NCBI GenBank assembly: GCA_964384525.1
Contig: CAYLKO010000007.1
Span: 1 to 64,000, forward strand
Length of the DNA stretch: 64,000 nucleotides
Source: SHZI01 sp964384525
Lineage (GTDB): Bacteria; Pseudomonadota; Gammaproteobacteria; Steroidobacterales; GCA-2729495
Reading direction: 5' to 3'
The notes beneath the pieces were generated by a model. The model had not been told where the DNA came from. It searched no databases and was given only the letters and a program-made list of their open reading frames with translations. Positions 33,829 through 41,934 of this stretch are shown one piece after another; within the stretch, counting starts at the first letter, position 1; each line of letters opens with the position of its first letter. The position numbers were made by a program, and so were the translations under genes.

Positions 33829-33863
33829 AAAAAAAATCGGCGCACTCAAAGGTGCGCCGATTT
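33829..33863 (-). terminator. Rho-independent terminator of ssb
   Basis: A 12-bp perfect inverted repeat (AAATCGGCGCAC / GTGCGCCGATTT) with a 6-base loop, followed on the minus strand by a run of eight U residues. It lies about 40 bases beyond the ssb stop and before sat-cysC. Confidence 0.9.
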
Positions 33864-33904
33864 GCAAGCTGGAGCGTGTCCGCTCCGGTGGTCAGACGGG
33901 TTGA

Positions 33905-34399
33905 TCAGAAGGGTATGTCGTCATCAAAATCCGGTGACTCGGCAGCCGCGCTGCCGGGAGCGGCGTTGGTTGTCGTGGCCGGGGCAGGCCTGCCACTGCG
34001 ATTGCTGCGGGCGCCTCCACGGAAATCGGTGTCGTCCTCGCCTGGCATCGCCGCACCGCCGCCACCTTTTGAATCCAGCATCTGCATCTGGTCGGCGATG
34101 ATCTCGGTGCTGTAGCGGTCCTTGCCTTCCTTGTCCTGCCACTTGCGGGTACGCAACCGGCCCTCGATGTAGACCTTGGAACCCTTTTTCAGGTACTCGG
34201 CGGAAATCTCGGCCAGGCGATCGAAGGTGGCGATGCGATGCCACTCCGTGCGCTCCTGGGGCTCCCCGGTTTCACGGTCCTTGAACCGCTCGCTGGTGGC
34301 GATGGAAAAATTGGTGGCTGCCTTGCCGCTGGGCATATAGCGGGTTTCTGGATCACGGCCCAGATTGCCGATCAGGATGACTTTGTTGATACCGCTCAT
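33905..34399 (-). CDS. ssb: Single-stranded DNA-binding protein
   Basis: Replication, repair and recombination hub. 164 residues. The OB fold covers about 1-110 (VILIGNLGRDPETRY, FSIATSE, TEWHRIATFDRLAEI, EGRLRTRKWQDKEGKDRY). A glycine-, alanine- and proline-rich linker follows and the last six residues DDDIPF are the acidic interaction tip that recruits partner proteins. It is divergent from uvrA across 178 bp, the classical gammaproteobacterial pairing; no SOS box was found in that gap. Confidence 0.98.
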   Translation of the reverse strand: MSGINKVILIGNLGRDPETRYMPSGKAATNFSIATSERFKDRETGEPQERTEWHRIATFDRLAEISAEYLKKGSKVYIEGRLRTRKWQDKEGKDRYSTEIIADQMQMLDSKGGGGAAMPGEDDTDFRGGARSNRSGRPAPATTTNAAPGSAAAESPDFDDDIPF

Positions 34400-34577
34400 A
34401 GGGTGCTCATTCTAAGGTGCTGCGTGTCAAAAGCCACGCGGGTTTCTGGAGATATCGTTATGCAATGCATCGCGGGCAGCGACCCGCCCCGACGCTGCCG
34501 GTGGTGGACGAGAGCCCCCGGCAACGTATAGTGGCAGGTTCCGCCCACTGTCATCGAATGCTACCCGCAATACGGCC

Positions 34578-37442
34578 ATGCAGCACATCAGCATCCGGGG
34601 TGCCCGCACCCACAATCTCCGCAATATCGATCTGGACCTGCCCCGGGACAAGTTGATTGTCATCACCGGACTTTCCGGTTCCGGCAAATCCTCGCTGGCC
34701 TTCGACACCATCTATGCCGAGGGTCAGCGGCGCTACGTGGAATCCCTGTCCGCCTACGCCCGCCAGTTCCTGTCCATGATGGACAAGCCCGACGTCGACC
34801 ATATAGAAGGGCTGTCCCCGGCGATTTCCATCGAGCAGAAAACCGCATCGCACAACCCCCGCTCGACGGTGGGCACCGTCACCGAGATCTACGATTACCT
34901 GCGTCTGCTGTTTGCCCGGGCCGGCACGCCGCGCTGTCCGGTCCACGGCCGCGACCTGAGCGCCCAGACCGTCAGCCAGATGGTGGATCAGGCGCTGTCG
35001 CTGCCGGAGGGCTCGCGACTGGTGCTGCTGGCCCCGGTGGTCCAGGACCGCAAGGGCGAACACACCCAGTTGCTGGCCGACCTCCGCAGCCAGGGCTATG
35101 TCCGGGCCCGCATCGATGGCGAGGTGTATGAACTCGACGACCCGCCCCGGCTCGACCTGCGCCGCAAACACACGATCGAGGTCGTGGTCGACCGGTTCAA
35201 GGTCCGCCCCGACATCAAGCAGCGGCTGGCGGAGTCCTTCGAAACCGCGCTGAAACTGGCCGGCGGCGTGGCCCGGGTGGCGCCCATGGATGCCGCAGAC
35301 AAGCAGACGCTGGCGCAACTGGGCGGTAGCGAAGCCATCTACTCGGATCGCTTTGCCTGCCCGATCTGCAACTTCAGCATCACCGAGCTCGAACCGCGCC
35401 TGTTCTCGTTCAACAACCCGGCCGGCGCCTGCACCACCTGCGACGGGCTGGGCGTCAAACAGTTCTTCGACCCGGAACGGGTGGTGCGCTATCCGGAACT
35501 GAGCCTCGCTGGCGGCGCCATCCGCGGCTGGGACCGGCGCAATGCCTATTATTTTTCGATGATCCAGAGCCTGGCGAAGCACTTCAAGTTCGACATCGAG
35601 CAGCCCTGGCGCAAGCTCGGCGCCAAGACACAGAAGATGCTCCTGCATGGCAGTGGCGAGGAAAAGGTCCAGTTCAATTACGTCACCGGGCACGGCGTCA
35701 GCATCAACCGCAAGCACAAGTTCGAGGGGATCCTGCCCAACCTGGAACGCCGCTACCGGGAATCGGACTCCAGCATGGTCCGGGAGGAACTGACCAAATT
35801 CCTGAGCACCCAGCCCTGCCCGGACTGCCTCGGCACCCGCCTGAACACCCCGGCGCGCAACGTTTTCATCAGTGACCACTCCATCGCGGCGATCACGACG
35901 ATGTCTGTGGCCCACGCGCTGGAATTCTTCACCACCCTGGATCTCGAGGGCTGGCGCGGCGAGATCGCCTCCAAGGTCGTCAAGGAGATCCAGAGCCGGT
36001 TGCGCTTCCTTGCGGACGTCGGCCTGCAGTACCTGTCCCTGGACCGCAGTGCTGAAACGCTGTCCGGTGGCGAGGCACAGCGCATCCGGCTGGCGAGCCA
36101 GATCGGTTCCGGCCTGGTTGGCGTGATGTACATCCTCGATGAACCCTCGATCGGCTTGCACCAGCGCGACAACCGCCGCCTGCTGAATACGCTTTTGCAC
36201 CTGCGGGACATCGGCAATACCGTCCTCGTGGTCGAGCACGACGAGGAGGCAATCATGGCGAGCGACCATGTGGTTGACCTGGGTCCGGGGGCGGGCGTTC
36301 ACGGCGGCCGGATCGTGGCGGAGGGCACGCCTGCCGAGATCTGTGCAAACCCCGATTCGGTCACCGGCCAGTATCTGTCGGGTCGCAAGCGGGTGCCGGT
36401 GCCGGTGCGCCGGCATGCCACGGATGACGACCGCTGGATCACCATCCGCGGCGCCCGCGGCAACAACCTGAAAAATATTGACGTCCGCATTCCGCTGGGC
36501 GTGATGACCTGCGTCACCGGCGTATCCGGTTCCGGAAAATCCACACTGGTCAATGACACCCTGTATCTGTACACCGCCGAGCACCTGAATGGCGCCAGCG
36601 AAACGGCTCACGCCCCCTGCGACGACATCACCGGACTGGCAGCCGTCGATCGCATCATCGAGATCAGCCAGAGCCCGATCGGGCGCACGCCGCGCTCCAA
36701 TCCGGCCACCTACACCGGGGTGTTCACGCCGATCCGCGAACTGTTTGCCGGCACCCAGGAGGCGCGTTCCCGCGGCTACAAGCCGGGCCGCTTCAGCTTC
36801 AATGTCAAAGGCGGCCGATGCGAGGCCTGCCAGGGCGACGGCGTGTTGCGCGTGGAGATGCATTTCCTGCCCGATGTCTATGTGCCCTGCGATGTGTGCA
36901 AGGGCCAGCGCTACAACCGGGAAACGCTCGAAGTCCGCTACAAGGGCAGGAACATCAATGATGTCCTGCAGATGACGGTGGAAGATGCCCTGCCGTTTTT
37001 CGCCGCGATTCCGATGATCGCACCCAAGCTGCAAACCCTGATGGAAGTGGGCCTGTCATACGTGCGCCTCGGGCAGAACGCCACGACCCTGTCGGGCGGC
37101 GAAGCCCAGCGCGTGAAGCTCGCCAAGGAGCTCTCGAAACGCGCCACCGGCAACACCCTGTACATTCTGGATGAACCCACCACGGGCCTGCATTTCCACG
37201 ATGTCGCCCAACTGCTGCTGGTGCTGCAGAAACTGCGCGACCAGGGCAACACGATCGTCGTCATCGAGCACAATCTGGACGTGATCAAGACGGCCGACTG
37301 GATCATCGACCTGGGGCCAGAAGGCGGCAATGGTGGCGGAGAACTGGTGGCCACCGGCACCCCGGAGGACGTCGCGGCGAACCCGCGCTCCTACACGGGC
37401 CAGTACCTGGCAACCCTGCTCGACAAAACCCGCGCTGCCTGA
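34578..37442 (+). CDS. uvrA: Excinuclease ABC subunit A
   Basis: Damage-recognition ATPase of nucleotide excision repair. 954 residues (E. coli 940). Two ABC modules: Walker A GLSGSGKSS at 31-39 and GVSGSGKST near residue 649, signatures LSGGEAQRIRLA and LSGGEAQRVKLA, and Walker B YILDEPSIGLH and YILDEPTTGLH. Zinc-finger cysteines appear in CPICNF with CTTCDG, and CEACQGDG with CDVCKG. The C-terminus is short. Transcribed alone; a 7-bp inverted repeat just after the stop (37452-37473) might end transcription but lacks a U-run. Confidence 0.98.
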   Translation: MQHISIRGARTHNLRNIDLDLPRDKLIVITGLSGSGKSSLAFDTIYAEGQRRYVESLSAYARQFLSMMDKPDVDHIEGLSPAISIEQKTASHNPRSTVGTVTEIYDYLRLLFARAGTPRCPVHGRDLSAQTVSQMVDQALSLPEGSRLVLLAPVVQDRKGEHTQLLADLRSQGYVRARIDGEVYELDDPPRLDLRRKHTIEVVVDRFKVRPDIKQRLAESFETALKLAGGVARVAPMDAADKQTLAQLGGSEAIYSDRFACPICNFSITELEPRLFSFNNPAGACTTCDGLGVKQFFDPERVVRYPELSLAGGAIRGWDRRNAYYFSMIQSLAKHFKFDIEQPWRKLGAKTQKMLLHGSGEEKVQFNYVTGHGVSINRKHKFEGILPNLERRYRESDSSMVREELTKFLSTQPCPDCLGTRLNTPARNVFISDHSIAAITTMSVAHALEFFTTLDLEGWRGEIASKVVKEIQSRLRFLADVGLQYLSLDRSAETLSGGEAQRIRLASQIGSGLVGVMYILDEPSIGLHQRDNRRLLNTLLHLRDIGNTVLVVEHDEEAIMASDHVVDLGPGAGVHGGRIVAEGTPAEICANPDSVTGQYLSGRKRVPVPVRRHATDDDRWITIRGARGNNLKNIDVRIPLGVMTCVTGVSGSGKSTLVNDTLYLYTAEHLNGASETAHAPCDDITGLAAVDRIIEISQSPIGRTPRSNPATYTGVFTPIRELFAGTQEARSRGYKPGRFSFNVKGGRCEACQGDGVLRVEMHFLPDVYVPCDVCKGQRYNRETLEVRYKGRNINDVLQMTVEDALPFFAAIPMIAPKLQTLMEVGLSYVRLGQNATTLSGGEAQRVKLAKELSKRATGNTLYILDEPTTGLHFHDVAQLLLVLQKLRDQGNTIVVIEHNLDVIKTADWIIDLGPEGGNGGGELVATGTPEDVAANPRSYTGQYLATLLDKTRAA

Positions 37443-37518
37443 AATTCCTGCCGGGATCCAGGCGCCGATCCCGACAACAACCCGTGGAAGCCACGCGGCG
37501 ACGGAACACTTTTTCGGC

Positions 37519-37524
37519 TACACT
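37519..37524 (+). promoter_or_regulatory. -10 box immediately upstream of the cysteine synthase gene
   Basis: TACACT ends eight bases before the ATG and there is no Shine-Dalgarno sequence between them. No clear -35 hexamer is visible. Confidence 0.3.
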
Positions 37525-37532
37525 TTTCGACC

Positions 37533-38558
37533 ATGAAAAATTCTCCCGATCCGGATATCTGCCGTGCTGTATCGCATCTGATCGCCCTGGTGGGCAGCAC
37601 GCCGCTCGTCGAAATCCACTACCAGTTCAACGGGCAGCCACGGCGCATCTACGCCAAATACGAATCCATGAACATGACGGGCAGCGTCAAGGATCGCATG
37701 GCGCTGCATATCCTCCGACGGGCCGCCGAGCGCGGTGAACTCAAGGCCGGGGCGGTGATCGCCGAGGCTTCCAGCGGCAATACCGGCATCTCCTTTGCGG
37801 CCATCGGCCGTGCCCTGGGGCACCGCGTCCGGATCTTCATGCCGGACTGGATGAGCCAGGAACGTACGCAATTGATGCATGGGCTCGGCGCCGATGTCAT
37901 CCCGGTTTCCAAGGCCCAGGGCGGCTTTGTCGGCTCCATAAAAATGGCCGAGCAGTTCGCCGCCGAGAACCCGAATGTCTACCTGCCCCGCCAGTTCGAG
38001 AACGCCGACAACGCGGAGGCGCACGAGCAAACCACCGGGCCGGAGATCGAAGCCCAACTGCTGAAGCTCGGCCGTGCGGCTGATGCCTTCGTTGCCGGGG
38101 TCGGCACGGGTGGCACGGTCATGGGGGTGGGCCGCGCCCTCCGCAGCTCCGGTCGCCCCGTGCATGTCCATCCGCTGGAGCCGGCAAACTCGCCAACGCT
38201 CCGCACCGGCAAGAAGGACGGCAGTCACCGCATCCAGGGGATCAGCGACGAATTCATACCGGCCATCGTCAAGCTCGATCAGCTCGATCCCGTCGTCGAT
38301 GTGTGGGATGGCGACGCCATTCTCATGGCCCAGGCCCTGGCCCACCGCCTGGGACTGGCCGTGGGCATCTCATCGGGCGCCAATGTCGTGGGTGCGATGA
38401 AGCTGGTCGAGGAGCTGGGCCCCGAGGCGACGGTGGTCACCGTGCTGCCGGACTCGAACAAGAAATACCTGACCACCGCCCTGCCCCAGGCCGAGCCCCC
38501 GCAGGACGACTACCTCACGCCACTGGTCCGATTGCAGTCATTCATCAGCGTTCGATGA
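37533..38558 (+). CDS. PLP-dependent cysteine synthase family protein
   Basis: Fold-type II enzyme joining sulfide or thiosulfate to O-acetylserine, or a relative such as cystathionine beta-synthase without its regulatory domain. 341 residues. The PLP lysine is K53 in TGSVKDRMA, the substrate loop is EASSGNTGISFA, and the phosphate-binding loop is GVGTGGTVMGVG; the late SSGANV serine contact is present. The length is greater than CysK or CysM of E. coli, with an extra C-terminal segment, so the assignment is left at family level. corA follows 16 bases downstream. Confidence 0.85.
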   Translation: MKNSPDPDICRAVSHLIALVGSTPLVEIHYQFNGQPRRIYAKYESMNMTGSVKDRMALHILRRAAERGELKAGAVIAEASSGNTGISFAAIGRALGHRVRIFMPDWMSQERTQLMHGLGADVIPVSKAQGGFVGSIKMAEQFAAENPNVYLPRQFENADNAEAHEQTTGPEIEAQLLKLGRAADAFVAGVGTGGTVMGVGRALRSSGRPVHVHPLEPANSPTLRTGKKDGSHRIQGISDEFIPAIVKLDQLDPVVDVWDGDAILMAQALAHRLGLAVGISSGANVVGAMKLVEELGPEATVVTVLPDSNKKYLTTALPQAEPPQDDYLTPLVRLQSFISVR

Positions 38559-38574
38559 ACGCCCGCTGCAACCA

Positions 38575-39540
38575 ATGATCGTCAACTGCGTCGCCTACCG
38601 GGATGGCAAGAGTCTTGGCGACGTACGCATGGACGACATCAGCGACCTGCTGCAGGAGAAGGACACCTTCGTGTGGCTGGGCCTGCACGAGCCGGACACC
38701 CAGCTCCTGCGCAAGGTCCAGGAGGAGTTCTCGCTGCACGATCTGGCCATCGAGGACGCCCTCCATGCCCATCAGCGACCCAAACTGGAGGCCTATGCCG
38801 ACTCGCTGTTCATCGCGGTCGACACCACCCAGCTGATAGGCGACGACGTGCATTTCGGCGAGACCCACCTGTTTGTCGGCCAGGGCTTCATCGTCACCAT
38901 CCGCCATGGATCCTCGGTGAGCTATGCGCCGGTCCGGCAGAAGTGCGAGCTGTCGCCGCACCGGCTCCGCCTGGGGCCGGGGTATGCGCTGTATTCGGTG
39001 ATCGATTTCGTGGTCGACAACTATCAGCCGGTCGCGCAACGCCTGCAGGAGCGGTTCCAGGAGCTGGAGCAGGAAATCTTCGACAAGTCCTTCGACCGGG
39101 ATTCGATCAGCCGGCTGTATCACCTGAAAGGCGAGCTCATCAAACTGCGGGACGCCGTCGGCCCCATCAACGACATCAGCAGCCAGCTGATCCGCTTTCA
39201 CGAAGATGTCGTCCGCAAGGAGCTCAAGCCCTATTTCCGCGACATCGAAGACCACGTCACCCGCATCATCAAGGCCGTGGACAACACCCGCGAGATGCTG
39301 ACGACCGCCATTCAGGTCAATCTCGCCCTGGTCACGGTCGGCCAGAACGAGGTCGTGAAACGGCTGGCAGGCTGGGGCGCCATCCTCGCCATACCGACCG
39401 TGGTATTCAGCCTGTACGGCATGAACTTCGCCCACATGCCGGAGCTTGATTACCGCTTCAGCTATCCGCTAGTCGTGGGTGGCACCCTCGCGGCCTGCGG
39501 CTTCCTGTACTGGCGCCTCGTGCGGGCGGGCTGGATCTAG
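38575..39540 (+). CDS. corA: Magnesium transporter CorA
   Basis: Pentameric Mg2+ (Co2+) channel of the inner membrane. 321 residues. A long cytosolic alpha/beta funnel with the stalk helix (HEDVVRKELKPYFRDIEDHVTRI) leads into two C-terminal helices; the selectivity motif YGMNFAHMPELDY is at about 281-292, followed by the second helix ending in a basic tail (RAGWI). The first codons MIVNCVAYRDG fit the family. It may be co-transcribed with the upstream cysteine synthase gene. Confidence 0.95.
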   Translation: MIVNCVAYRDGKSLGDVRMDDISDLLQEKDTFVWLGLHEPDTQLLRKVQEEFSLHDLAIEDALHAHQRPKLEAYADSLFIAVDTTQLIGDDVHFGETHLFVGQGFIVTIRHGSSVSYAPVRQKCELSPHRLRLGPGYALYSVIDFVVDNYQPVAQRLQERFQELEQEIFDKSFDRDSISRLYHLKGELIKLRDAVGPINDISSQLIRFHEDVVRKELKPYFRDIEDHVTRIIKAVDNTREMLTTAIQVNLALVTVGQNEVVKRLAGWGAILAIPTVVFSLYGMNFAHMPELDYRFSYPLVVGGTLAACGFLYWRLVRAGWI

Positions 39541-39628
39541 CGCGAGGTTCTCACCGCTCGCCTGTCCACTTATCCGACTGTCTCGAATGGTGGGGCCACC
39601 TCTCCTGCCGCATTGCCGGCAATTCCGA

Positions 39629-39661
39629 TTGACGTGCCTATTAAATGTAGCTACGCTTAAT
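39629..39661 (+). promoter_or_regulatory. brnTA promoter with overlapping palindromic operator
   Basis: TTGACG at 39629-39634 and TACGCT at 39652-39657 are 17 bases apart. A 22-bp interrupted palindrome at 39640-39661 (ATTAA-N2-GTAG/CTAC-N2-TTAAT) covers the -10 box and ends two bases before the brnT ATG. BrnA antitoxins of studied systems repress their own promoter, so this is the expected operator. Confidence 0.6.
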
Positions 39662-39663
39662 GC

Positions 39664-39936
39664 ATGCGCATAACCTGCAATCCTGCGAAGCGCGAGCAGA
39701 CGTTGCGCGAGCGGGGTTTGGACATGCGCCGGGCGAAGGAAGTCTTCGCGGGACCACACTTGACTCGAAGAGATGACCGGCGGGATTACGGCGAGCCGCG
39801 TTACATTTCGGTCAGCTGGATGAACTCGAGGCTTGTGGTGTTCGCCTGGACTCCGCGTGGCGCGGCCAGGCGCATTATCAGCATGAGGCATTGTCATGAG
39901 CGTGAAGCGAAAAAAGTCATCCCACTCCTCTCTTGA
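39664..39936 (+). CDS. brnT: BrnT family ribonuclease toxin
   Basis: Type II toxin with a RelE-like fold that cleaves RNA. 90 residues. ITCNPAKREQTLRERGLDMRRAKEVF is the family N-terminal block (WDPxKxxxNxxKHGxxFxxAxxVF pattern), with YGEPRYISVSW and FAWTPRGAARRIISMRHCHEREA at the C-terminus, including the arginines of the active site. The 3' end overlaps brnA by 41 bases. The start codon lies at the promoter's +1 region, without a ribosome-binding site. It looks intact. Confidence 0.85.
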   Translation: MRITCNPAKREQTLRERGLDMRRAKEVFAGPHLTRRDDRRDYGEPRYISVSWMNSRLVVFAWTPRGAARRIISMRHCHEREAKKVIPLLS

Positions 39937-40171
39937 GCGCGAGGACGCACCGGAGATCACGGATGAGTGGATTACCGGTGCGGACCTGTTTCAAGGGAAG
40001 AAGCTCGTCCGGCGCGGACGTCCGAAGCTTGAGAACCCACGCAAGCTGCTGTCGTTGCGCCTACCTCCGGAGGTCATCGCGAAATGGAAGGCAACCGGGC
40101 CTGGTTGGCAGACGCGGATGGCCCAGGTACTTGAACGATCCACGCCGAAGGCTCGTCGCGCGGCAGACTGA
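39896..40171 (+). CDS. brnA: BrnA family antitoxin
   Basis: Neutralises BrnT and represses the operon. 91 residues. The N-terminal half is the flexible toxin-binding part (ITDEWITGADLFQGKKL) and the C-terminal half is the DNA-binding ribbon-helix-helix of the family: RRGRPKLENPRKLLSLRLPP and KWKATGPGWQTRM. The overlap with brnT is typical of the module. The tail after the domain is basic. Confidence 0.85.
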   Translation: MSVKRKKSSHSSLEREDAPEITDEWITGADLFQGKKLVRRGRPKLENPRKLLSLRLPPEVIAKWKATGPGWQTRMAQVLERSTPKARRAAD

Positions 40172-40372
40172 CTACCCACCCGACCCCGCCGCAGTCAGGT
40201 TCCAGACACCCTTGAGCGAGTCCTGAGCTCGCGCCCACTGATCGTCAAGACGGCCCCTCGGCGTGCCGCTTGCCAATAATCGAGACCTGTCCTTGCTAAA
40301 GTTCTGATTCGCCCGTCGGGACTCAATTGGGCTTGTCTCGCCACTCTGGCCCCCAAGCATTGATGGTGTCAT
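40172..40372 (-). other. Short unassigned open frame in the gap below the lipoprotein gene
   Basis: A 66-codon open frame occupies most of the 247-bp stretch between brnA and the lipoprotein gene. Residues such as RLDDQWARAQDSLKGVWNL look protein-like, but I recognise no family, there is no ribosome-binding site, and the frame is open just upstream to a stop 30 bases earlier. It may be a relic of a longer gene or non-coding. Apart from this I see nothing in the gap. Confidence 0.2.
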
Positions 40373-40418
40373 TACCGGGCTGAATGGTTTCCGGTGCCAC
40401 TAAATTTGTGTGAAAAAA

Positions 40419-40877
40419 TCAGCAGGCCTGTGACGCCAACGGAAAGCCCGGCGGCTGTTCCGGGGGTGGGTGGTTGAAAACGGTGCGCTTGTCTTCATCG
40501 GGGCGATAGAGGTAGAGCATGTCATTGTTCTCCAATATGGCAATCGCCTCGCCACCAGAAAAAGTGGACCGTACCCATGAAACTTCAATTCCCGGTGCGT
40601 GAAAGCATCTGACTCCATCGGTACTGCGAATCGTCATTACCTGCCTGAACTGCCAATTGGCAACCGACACCCGTTGAACTTCACCAGCCGTCAACCGGAA
40701 ACGAACATGAGGGTTGGGGTCTCCGACGTTCCACCCTAGAATCTCTATTGGCCTATCAGTTGCGTTTTTCAGCCAGAGCCGGCCTCCGGTCGAGCAGCCC
40801 ATCATCAGGAACATGCACCCCAGTATGCACATCCCAAGAACAAGCATAGGCGGCAAAGGCGTGCGGCGCACTCTCAT
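40419..40877 (-). CDS. Small hypothetical lipoprotein beside the Rhs-like fragment
   Basis: 152 residues, not assigned to a family. A basic N-terminus and hydrophobic core end in MFLMMGC, a good lipobox with the lipidated cysteine near residue 28 (an earlier cysteine in ILGC is a weaker candidate). The mature part is small and beta-like, with a WLKNATDRPIEI opening that recalls folds of periplasmic binding or inhibitor proteins. It overlaps the last codon of the Rhs-like fragment by four bases (ATGA), so the two were co-transcribed. An immunity or accessory role is inferred from that position only. Confidence 0.6.
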   Translation of the reverse strand: MRVRRTPLPPMLVLGMCILGCMFLMMGCSTGGRLWLKNATDRPIEILGWNVGDPNPHVRFRLTAGEVQRVSVANWQFRQVMTIRSTDGVRCFHAPGIEVSWVRSTFSGGEAIAILENNDMLYLYRPDEDKRTVFNHPPPEQPPGFPLASQAC

Positions 40878-41934
40878 GACCCTTCGCCATAGAGGTAGTC
40901 GCTAAACGGCGAGCCCTCCATGATATTTAGCCTGCCGTGCACTGGACTCTCAAACTCCCGCCTAAGTCCAGGTATTGGGCTACTCAGTAGAGACAGGCCC
41001 ATGCCAATGAGATTCAAAGGAATATAGAACAGCCCGGTATACTGCCCCTGCACCGTATGGACCTGCTCATGAGGCCAGCGGCTAAAACCTGAACCGGCAA
41101 TGATCACGTTCCCCAGCGTCAGCGCAGCTCCTGCAGCTATCCACGGACTGTCTGTAAACACCATGGCGTTGTGGCCATTACCGAAACTGAATTCACCGCC
41201 GAATAATCGCGCCGCCCCGCCGTAGATCAGGCCAATCACTGTATTTGGGAGGTTCCAGACTTTGCCGACGGCGCCCAGTACAGACGAGGCATCAAGACTT
41301 CCCTTGCTCATGAACCCTCCCATGGCGAAAAAGGTATCGAAGTCGCCCATCAGGAGGGCCAACTGCTGCTGGTCACTGCGACCCTGTTGCCGCGCTTTAA
41401 TCTCCGCCCATGCGAGTTCATGCTGATACTGCTCCTCCGCAAGCTGTGCTTCGGCATTTCCCCGTTCAATACCAAGGATCGCATTCCCTGCAGCCATCAC
41501 TCCGCGGGCAGCGCCATAGGCACCCAAGGCTCGATACGTTCTGCGAATAGAACTCCAACGCGCCCGGCTCGCCCGCGTCATCGAAGTGCTGCCCCATCGG
41601 AAGCAGAGCCTGAAAGTTTCTCGCCGACGCATCAGCGAAGTTCTCGTTGACGGACTCACCGGCAAGCAGGGGCGCCTTGTCGAGTGCAACACCCGCAGCA
41701 TAGATATTCCAACTTCCCCACAAGACCATTCCCGCTCCCGGAACCACGCTGACTCCAGTCATATCCAGAACAGTTCCCGCCGTGAGCTTCAGCGCCCCGG
41801 AGGCCGCCAATCTGCCCGAGTTCAAGGCGCTGAGAAGTGCCGTATCGGGTTTCGTCGGATTGCACTGGCCCGACTTGTGTGCACTCGACGCAGCGCTGGC
41901 TTTGCGTTTGACGCAGGTTTCGGGCGTTGGCGTT
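40874..41934 (-). pseudogene. Fragment of an Rhs-type/polymorphic protein C-terminal region, frameshifted
   Basis: Two overlapping frames belong together. The upstream frame (readable from the trpS stop at 41934) gives TAGTVLDMTGVSVVPGAG, an alanine- and glycine-rich helical stretch, and ALEFYSQNVSSLG; a one-base shift at the GGG run at 41523-41525 continues into AYGAARGVMAAGNAILG and on to the stop at 40874. The C-terminal part has NVIIAGSGFSRWPHEQVHTVQGQYTGLFYIPLNLIGMG, a HExxH-bearing block often seen at the ends of Rhs-associated and other polymorphic proteins. No Rhs repeats or start codon remain, so it is a 5'-truncated remnant abutting trpS. Confidence 0.6.

Noticed and set aside
34400..34577. 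SOS box between ssb and uvrA
   Set aside because: I looked for CTGT-N8-ACAG-like sequence on both strands and found only half matches, so LexA control cannot be claimed.
34551..37034. Long open frame of over 800 codons on the strand opposite uvrA
   Set aside because: It is the antisense shadow of a conserved GC-rich gene; composition is arginine-, alanine- and glycine-heavy, and it matches nothing.
37452..37473. 7-bp inverted repeat after uvrA as a terminator
   Set aside because: Short stem, 8-base loop and no U-run; too weak to list as a feature.
39469..39960. A 163-codon minus-strand frame across the corA end and brnT
   Set aside because: It overlaps brnT and its promoter antisense, has no family resemblance or ribosome-binding site, and both plus-strand genes are clear.
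41466..41825. Upstream half of the Rhs-like fragment as a separate 119-residue gene starting at a TTG
   Set aside because: Its frame continues unbroken upstream of the TTG and joins the downstream frame at a GGG run, so it is one broken gene, not two.
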